Shown here in pieces: positions 13,850-18,308 of a stretch of DNA of 18,308 nt. A model generated the notes under the pieces. The model saw only the letters and a program-made list of their open reading frames with translations, did not search any database and was not told where the DNA came from. The number at the start of each line of letters is the position of its first letter. The first letter of the stretch is position 1. Source of the DNA: JAUWQU01 sp964605095 (GTDB lineage: Bacteria > Planctomycetota > Phycisphaerae > SM23-33); NCBI GenBank assembly GCA_964605095.1, contig CAZSBS010000072.1, positions 1-18,308 of the forward strand, given 5' to 3'. A program made the translations under genes and the position numbers.

Positions 13850-14788
13850 ATGATCAGCACGATTCCGGAAAAGTCGATAAAGAAGCCCGCGGTGAAGTCA
13901 GCAGGCTTGAACAGGTTCCGAAAGGCCGGCGACAAGGCCCTGGACCTCCGTAACAACAAGCCGGACTACATATACCACCATGCCTTCGCCCGCCCGGACG
14001 CCGAGCAGACTATCTGGGGCGCCGACAGGCCCGAGATCGACGTCGCCTGCTATTCCCTCATGCCCGCCATCGAGAGCGACCTGGCCCCGTGCCGCGGCAA
14101 GCTGCCAAGGTTGTCGGCCGATCAGGAAAGAACCCTCTTCCTCCGCTACAACTACGCCAAGTACCGCTTGGCCAACCTGCTTGGGGCTAAGAATGAAGGC
14201 CGATCGTCCAAGATCCGCCGTGAGGCCGACCAGTGGCGCCAGCGGGCTCTTGCGACCCGCGAGAAGCTCGTCCATGCCAACCTTGCCCTTGTCCCCAGCA
14301 TGGCCAAGCGGATGCGCGGCACGGACCTGGAATTTGGAGAACTTGTCTCCGAAGGCCACATGGCCATCCTCCGCAGTGTGGAAAAGTTCGACGTTTCGCG
14401 AGGCTTCAAGTTCTCGACCTACGCATGCCGGGCCATCATTGCCTGCTTCAGGCGCATGGCCAGCAAGGCCCACAGGAACAGCGCCCGCTTCCCCGTGGCA
14501 TTCACCCCGGAGATGGATCGCAGCGACTTCGATGAACGCTGCCACGAGGAGCAGCGACAGGACGCCGTCGACATGGTCCGCGACGTCCTTCAGCGAAACC
14601 TCGCCAGTCTTAACGGGATGGAGTGCCGGATCATCCACGAAAGGTTCTCCATGTCCACCGACGGCAAACGTCGAACCCTTGGCCAGATCAGCCAGTCCGT
14701 CGGCCTGTCGGTTGAACGTGTCCGCCAGATAATCAAGGAGGCCCTTGCCAAGATCCGCAATGCAATGGAGGTTCAGTTCGCCGCGTAA
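13850..14788 (+). CDS. Compact RNA polymerase sigma-70 family factor
   Basis: The 312-residue protein has a basic, unstructured N-terminus (1-60), a region-1.2-like segment PRLSADQERTLFLRYNYAKY (about 86-105), region 2 (about 136-212) and region 4 (about 252-306). In region 2, LVHANLALVPSMAKRM, DLEFGELVSEGHMAILRSVE and FDVSRGFKFSTYACRAII match the core-binding and -10-recognition helices. Region 4 has TLGQISQSVGLSVERVRQII, the -35 recognition helix. Only about 35 residues separate regions 2 and 4, so region 3 is essentially missing. It is thus an alternative factor, not the housekeeping one. AGGAG (13836-13840) lies 9 bp before ATG 13850. A superoxide-reductase gene follows after 32 bp and is probably co-transcribed. 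Confidence 0.92.
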   Translation: MISTIPEKSIKKPAVKSAGLNRFRKAGDKALDLRNNKPDYIYHHAFARPDAEQTIWGADRPEIDVACYSLMPAIESDLAPCRGKLPRLSADQERTLFLRYNYAKYRLANLLGAKNEGRSSKIRREADQWRQRALATREKLVHANLALVPSMAKRMRGTDLEFGELVSEGHMAILRSVEKFDVSRGFKFSTYACRAIIACFRRMASKAHRNSARFPVAFTPEMDRSDFDERCHEEQRQDAVDMVRDVLQRNLASLNGMECRIIHERFSMSTDGKRRTLGQISQSVGLSVERVRQIIKEALAKIRNAMEVQFAA

Positions 14789-14820
14789 ACCCCTACAGGT
14801 TAAAATGTCAGGTGACTTAG

Positions 14821-15204
14821 GTGGTTAATTATGCCCATGCGGCCAGTCTTCTGGTTGGCGTCAATAAGCCGCTCGATTCACATAATCTCTCCGACCTGGA
14901 GAAGATGCACCTCCCTGTAATCATGGCCCCGCAAAGCGTGAAGAAGGATGAGTTCTTCGATGTACAAGTCGAGGTGGGAGCATCGCTTGCGCACCCCAAC
15001 GACTGCGGCCACTTCATAATGGCTATTGAACTGTACGCCGACGATACGTTCCTGGCCAGGGTCGATCTGACCCCAGGGGCGGCCGCGCCAAGTGCCACGC
15101 TAAGCATCAGGCTTCGGGATGCCGCCAAGGAACTTGTGGCATACTGCGCCTGCAACGTTCACGGCCGATGGATGAGCAGCAAAGACATCGCCATCGAATC
15201 CTGA
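14821..15204 (+). CDS. Superoxide reductase (neelaredoxin/desulfoferrodoxin-like, single iron domain)
   Basis: The 127-residue protein matches the iron-binding domain of superoxide reductases, which reduce superoxide to peroxide without making oxygen. The five expected ligands of the square-pyramidal Fe(His4Cys) centre are visible: His30 (KMHLPVI), His58 (LAHP), His64 (CGHFI), Cys111 and His114 (ACNVHGRW). The desulforedoxin-type N-terminal iron domain is absent, so it belongs to the one-iron class. In characterised enzymes Glu-Lys directly precedes the first His; here it reads E27-K28-M29-H30, so a Met takes the Lys position. No classic export signal is seen. GTG 14821 is the likely start, with AGGTGA (14810-14815) five bases upstream; no ATG in frame gives the first His. 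It follows the sigma factor by 32 bp, pointing to joint stress control. Confidence 0.82.
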   Translation: MVNYAHAASLLVGVNKPLDSHNLSDLEKMHLPVIMAPQSVKKDEFFDVQVEVGASLAHPNDCGHFIMAIELYADDTFLARVDLTPGAAAPSATLSIRLRDAAKELVAYCACNVHGRWMSSKDIAIES

Positions 15205-15210
15205 AAAGTA

Positions 15211-15367
15211 CCAAATAACAAGCACCAAGTCCCAAACAAGAACCAAGCACCAAAGTTCAAATTCCAAACGGGGAGGCGTGCTTACGCCGGGTTTGGATGT
15301 TTCTGTTGTTTGGTTCTTGTTGTTTTTCCGTTTGGTTCTTGTTTGCTATTTGGTGCTTGTTATTTGG
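15211..15367. repeat. 157-bp long palindrome between convergent genes
   Basis: The outer arms (15211-15246 and 15332-15367) are inverted copies that match at about 33 of 36 positions. The left arm begins CCAAATAACAAGCACCAA. An inner stem pairs CCAAAC with GTTTGG around a GGCGT-GCTT-ACGCC hairpin. The transcript could fold into one long hairpin from either strand. AT-rich arms in a GC-rich genome mark it as a dispersed repeat. From its place between the ends of the superoxide-reductase and Rid-like genes, it may also serve as a two-way transcript terminator. Confidence 0.75.
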
Positions 15368-15394
15368 AGCTTCTTACCGCATACCGGGCGCCTG

Positions 15395-16597
15395 TCACGC
15401 CTTCCGCACCACGGCCGCGCCGTCCATCTCGAAGAGAAGATCGTCGCGGCAGACGTCAGCTAGCACCGACACTGCCGCAAGGTCTTTTAGCCCGCGCTGG
15501 GCAAGGATCTCGTGGTAGGTCTCGACGTGCTCGGGCAGCTTGACGAAGCAGGTGAGATCGCACAGGTCGCCCAGGCTGGCGCCTTCCTGGGCGATCAGGG
15601 CCTCGATGGCGTCCAGCGTGGCGTTCATCTGAGCCTTGAAATCGCCAACGTGCATGGTTATGCCGGCTTCGTCGATCGCGGCCGTGCCCGAAAGGCTTAT
15701 CCACGTGGCCTGCGGCATGCGGATGGCCGCGGCGCGTGAAAAGGCCGAGCCGTACTTGAAAGCGTCTTTCTGCTTGCGATTGGTCATCTGGTGAATCTCG
15801 ATGTCGCTGTCCGGCGAAAGCCGAGCCGACAAAAAGTCCATCGTCACCGCCCCACCCGCCGGAGTGCTTCCCTCGATTCCAGTGCTGGCTGGCAGAAGAA
15901 TCGCCTTGCCGTTGGAACCGCCCGGCTCCCCAACGGGGCCCAAGGCCGGCATCAGGCCGAAATGCCCGTATTTCGCGCTGCGAACCTTGTTGAACTCGCC
16001 GTACCAACTCAAAATCCTGTTCAGGTACAGCCACGTCCGGGCCACGCTGCGGTAATCGGTGTTCTGCGTTCGAAGCAACTCATCGGCCCGGTCGAACATC
16101 CGCCCGGCCTGGATATTTCGATCCTCGTCGATTCGCGGATTCTTGCCGTTGATGTTCTGAAGCAGAAGGAAAGTGGCGCCCCGCCTCCTCCAGCCCCGAC
16201 CCAGGGGCCGGCCCGAATCGTCGCGGACCATCCAGACGTCTTGAGGCCCGGCGGGGCGAATCGCCATCAGATTCACGCCGGAAAGCCCCTGGCCCCAGAG
16301 CGGATTGCCCTGCAAATACGTCACAGGCGTGGCTGGATCAACTCCCTTTCGGGCCAACCGCTCGCCGCGAGCGCCGACAATCGCGTCCTGCGCCGCCAAG
16401 GACCCGAAAATTCGCTCGTGAACCGCTACCATTCCGTGCTCGGACAGGAACTCCGCCACGGCCTGGTAGACGTCGGAGGCCCCTTGGCGCGTATCGGTGG
16501 GTCCGATCATCGCGGCGGTAATGAATGCCTGCTCGGAATCAACCGGGGTTATGTACAGCTTGGCCGATCCGTGCGTTTCAATGGTCTTGCTGCTCAT
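15395..16597 (-). CDS. Rid/chorismatase-fold protein of unknown function
   Basis: The 400-residue protein resembles the chorismatase (FkbO/Hyg5-like) and Rid (YjgF/UK114) superfamily. Middle section: SVARTWLYLNRILSWYGEFN, then KVRSAKYGHFG, and LLPASTGIEGSTP, the arrangement seen in chorismatases. C-terminal Rid-type domain: FSRAAAI, ISLSGTAAID, then DLTCFVKLPEHVETYHEILA and the closing LFEMDGAAVV. The catalytic Arg of canonical RidA (in the ARSCVEV stretch) is replaced here by LAAVSVL, so enamine/imine deaminase activity is unlikely. Whether it acts on chorismate cannot be judged. The ATG at 16597 has only a distant purine run (AAGGAAAG) upstream, so the start is moderately sure. It is convergent to the superoxide-reductase gene. 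Confidence 0.75.
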   Translation of the reverse strand: MSSKTIETHGSAKLYITPVDSEQAFITAAMIGPTDTRQGASDVYQAVAEFLSEHGMVAVHERIFGSLAAQDAIVGARGERLARKGVDPATPVTYLQGNPLWGQGLSGVNLMAIRPAGPQDVWMVRDDSGRPLGRGWRRRGATFLLLQNINGKNPRIDEDRNIQAGRMFDRADELLRTQNTDYRSVARTWLYLNRILSWYGEFNKVRSAKYGHFGLMPALGPVGEPGGSNGKAILLPASTGIEGSTPAGGAVTMDFLSARLSPDSDIEIHQMTNRKQKDAFKYGSAFSRAAAIRMPQATWISLSGTAAIDEAGITMHVGDFKAQMNATLDAIEALIAQEGASLGDLCDLTCFVKLPEHVETYHEILAQRGLKDLAAVSVLADVCRDDLLFEMDGAAVVRKA

Positions 16598-17160
16598 GAA
16601 GTCCCGCGCTTTCCTTGCTCTAAGGTAAGGACTGTCCGTAGATTACGCAGATTTTGCAGAGGTCAAGAAAATGTTTATTCCTCTAAGCATCTGTGCAATC
16701 GGCGTAATCTGTGGATGATTCTTCTTCGCATTATTGAACGACAAACCCCCGCCCAGGTGGCGGAATAACTGCCCGCAAGTCGCGGTGTTTTCAAATTTAT
16801 TGCGCAGGAATTATTTGTTTGCCCCAGACCGATTCGTTTCGGCGGCGGGTTTTTTCCTGATCCGCACGCGGCAAATGTGCCCATGCTGGGCTCTCCGGCC
16901 AAGGCTCCGCGCGGTGGGGCGTTGGGGGGGGGCGCCGGGGGAAACATCAGTAACGGCCAGCGCTGTAAAAGCTTATTTGTACACATTGTACGGCCAGCGT
17001 AACGCGGCCGGCCTCACCCGGCCTTAGCTGCAGTTGCGCCGGCTCGGATTGGGCCGCGGGCAGGCCAAAATGGAAAAACAAAAAAGCGGGCGGTTACGAC
17101 TTTCACTAAAGTCGGGCAAAAAAAATATCATGGCCCGCGAGAAAAAATGGAAATATGGGC
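16598..17160. other. 563-bp spacer with repeats, no gene seen
   Basis: The spacer lies between the divergent Rid-like and secreted-protein genes. It contains an inverted-repeat element (16634-16716). It also holds a 10-bp direct repeat ACGGCCAGCG (16953-16962 and 16990-16999), a run of nine G (16924-16932), a GGCCGG/CCGGCC hairpin near 17005-17022, and a perfect CGACTTT-CACT-AAAGTCG hairpin (17097-17114) flanked on both sides by A-runs. Open frames here look random. Confidence 0.45.
16634..16716. repeat. Inverted-repeat element of ATCTGCGTAATCTG type
   Basis: The left arm (16635-16660, TCCGTAGATTACGCAGATTT...) and the right arm (16688-16716, ...CGGCGTAATCTGTGGA) are imperfect inverted copies of about 27 bp around an AT-rich loop of about 27 bp. 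Strings of this kind recur in spacers of many planctomycete and verrucomicrobial genomes (recollection, not searched). Confidence 0.6.
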
Positions 17161-17188
17161 TTGACAGACCGGCCTTATGCGGTAGAAT
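17161..17188 (+). promoter_or_regulatory. Near-consensus sigma-70 promoter
   Basis: A perfect TTGACA -35 box (17161-17166) and TAGAAT -10 box (17183-17188) are separated by 16 bp. Transcription should start near 17195, giving a leader of about 160 nt before the secreted-protein ATG at 17358. This is the strongest promoter-like signal in the window. Confidence 0.75.
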
Positions 17189-17357
17189 GCAGGAGCATAG
17201 GAGTCAGAAGCGAACAGGAGAGTCAGTAGTCCCGAGCATCTGTCTTCGGAGTTTTCAGCGGTGTGCGGGAATCTGTTGCTGGCTGGCTCACTTCTTGATA
17301 TTTGGACGGAAACAGAGGCAAGGCATCTCTCGGAGCAGGAAATAGGAGAAGAGGATC

Positions 17358-18308
17358 ATGCGTAATAGACGACTGTTGACCTTGGCTGTCTTGGCTGTCG
17401 CGCTCGGTTTTGCCGCATACGCTCAGGCGGGCGATGAGAACAGCCCGTACGGAACCGCGGTCTTGACCGTGGTCCAGGATCCGGGGGGCACTCCCGCCGT
17501 TTTCAGCATCAGCGTCCGCCTTTGGGACGATGCCGGCATCGGTGAGACTGCCCAAACGTCCGGCCTGCTTGATTTCGTAATCAAGTCTGTCCAAGGCGAC
17601 GGCACCGGCGACCTCGCAGTCACCGGCTTGTCCGCCGGAGTCGCCCCCTATGGCACGTTGGCTAATGGTAACGGTGCCGGGTTCACCAAAGCGAATGACC
17701 CCGTTCTCGGCACGCCGCTCGGAATTCGTTATGCCGGCCTCAACGCCGGCACCACTGCCAGTTACGATGCCGTGGGCTTTCAGCCCGTCGCCTATGCCGC
17801 CGCCAGCGGGGGTGCCGACCCCGAGTACGACGCGGCCATCCTCTACGGCGTCGGAACCACCGGCCGTGCGGACGGCGACACCAGTACGAACAATGGGGTC
17901 AGCAGTTGGAGTCCTGCCCCCACCGGCTTTGCCGGCGACACGCCGATTGTCACCGGCACATACACCGGCACCGGCGGGATTGCGGTCACCACGTACGGCA
18001 CGGTTTCCTTCGACTCCCTGCCCGGCACGCCTGGGGCTCCATTCGTCGGCCCGGCCGTTGACGCCAACACGTTCGGCCGGCCTGTCACGGCTATCGTGAT
18101 CCAGACGACCACGGGTTCCGGCAACAACGGCGGCGCGGGAGCGTCGGCCAACCCGACCATTATGCACGTCGCAAACGGCAGCATTATCCTCGGCGGCAGC
18201 TTCGCCGGGGGCGCTAACGTCACCCTCATGCTCGACGCCAACGGCCTCACGAATGGCAATACGTCCGCGACCTTCGCGGCCAGCAAGACCATCGGCGGCC
18301 TGAGCATC
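17358..18308 (+). CDS. Secreted Gly/Thr/Ala-rich surface protein, incomplete at the window end
   Basis: The frame stays open from ATG 17358 to the last base (317 codons), so the C-terminus is unseen. AGGAGAAGAGG (17344-17354) is a strong ribosome binding site. Residues 1-24 form a standard signal peptide (RNRR, then LLTLAVLAVALGFAAYAQA) with cleavage expected after AQA. The mature part has few charged residues and is rich in Gly, Thr, Ala and Asn, with many short beta-prone stretches (TGTYTGTGGIAVTTYGTVSF). Planctomycete proteins of this style often end in a PEP-CTERM or similar sorting signal, but that end is outside the window. No known domain is recognised. A strong promoter suggests high expression; a structural or extracellular-matrix role is a guess. 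Confidence 0.8.
   Translation, partial: MRNRRLLTLAVLAVALGFAAYAQAGDENSPYGTAVLTVVQDPGGTPAVFSISVRLWDDAGIGETAQTSGLLDFVIKSVQGDGTGDLAVTGLSAGVAPYGTLANGNGAGFTKANDPVLGTPLGIRYAGLNAGTTASYDAVGFQPVAYAAASGGADPEYDAAILYGVGTTGRADGDTSTNNGVSSWSPAPTGFAGDTPIVTGTYTGTGGIAVTTYGTVSFDSLPGTPGAPFVGPAVDANTFGRPVTAIVIQTTTGSGNNGGAGASANPTIMHVANGSIILGGSFAGGANVTLMLDANGLTNGNTSATFAASKTIGGLSI

Noticed and set aside
15791..16768. 325-codon plus-strand frame opposite the Rid-like gene
   Set aside because: The minus-strand frame carries the family motifs. The plus frame is Arg/Pro-rich and runs on into the spacer repeats.
16675..16986. Small minus-strand open frame in the right-hand spacer
   Set aside because: It has no convincing start signal or conserved motif, and it crosses the run of nine G and repeat sequence.
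17120..17157. Possible sigma-54 promoter (TGGCCC) before the secreted-protein gene
   Set aside because: There is no GC element at the required -12 distance, and a near-consensus sigma-70 promoter lies just downstream.
17223..18167. Minus-strand frame opposite the secreted-protein gene
   Set aside because: The plus strand has promoter, ribosome binding site and signal peptide in order. The minus frame has none.

Overview
The window looks like a chromosomal segment from a high-GC bacterium of the Planctomycetota, most likely Phycisphaerae-like. This is an inference. It rests on compositional style, long intergenic spacers filled with repeat families typical of that phylum (palindromes of CCAAATAACAAG type, ATCTGCGTAATCTG type and GGGCAAGATGCCC type), a compact sigma-70 factor, a MASE3/PAS/NarL-type kinase and a large secreted protein behind a signal peptide. 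No rRNA, complete tRNA or CRISPR array is present.

Left edge (1-860): no convincing intact gene. It holds degenerate direct repeats, a four-run G5 tract on the minus strand and an imperfect palindrome. It ends in the 5' half of a tRNA-Ser(UGA) gene joined to the C-terminal tail of a decayed minus-strand protein. This looks like the displaced-tRNA end of an integrated element. Then come ispD (isoprenoid precursor synthesis), a repeat-packed spacer and an ArnT/PMT-type membrane glycosyltransferase. A single-domain CBM48 (glycogen-binding) protein converges on the glycosyltransferase.

Middle (4.5-9.5 kb): a membrane-anchored dual-specificity/tyrosine-type phosphatase is followed by an OmpR-type response regulator and a HAMP/HisKA sensor kinase that overlap by 4 bp, probably as one operon. 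Next is a small graveyard: the C-terminal end of an ISL3-like transposase (minus) directly abutting a fragment of a NuoB/[NiFe]-hydrogenase small-subunit-like gene (plus). An intact pyruvate/indolepyruvate decarboxylase-type ThDP enzyme follows.

Right (9.6-15.2 kb): a 1045-residue MASE3 - 4xPAS - HisKA_3 - HATPase kinase overlaps a NarL/FixJ-type response regulator. After a spacer with two similar TAGGG/CCCCC palindromes comes a compact sigma-70 factor, then a superoxide-reductase (neelaredoxin-like) gene 32 nt behind it. Together these could be a redox or stress signalling module: kinase to regulator to sigma factor and superoxide reductase. That wiring is inferred, not shown. A long palindromic repeat separates this from a convergent Rid/chorismatase-fold protein. 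The window ends in a secreted, Gly/Thr/Ala-rich protein (incomplete) driven by a near-consensus sigma-70 promoter (TTGACA-16-TAGAAT).
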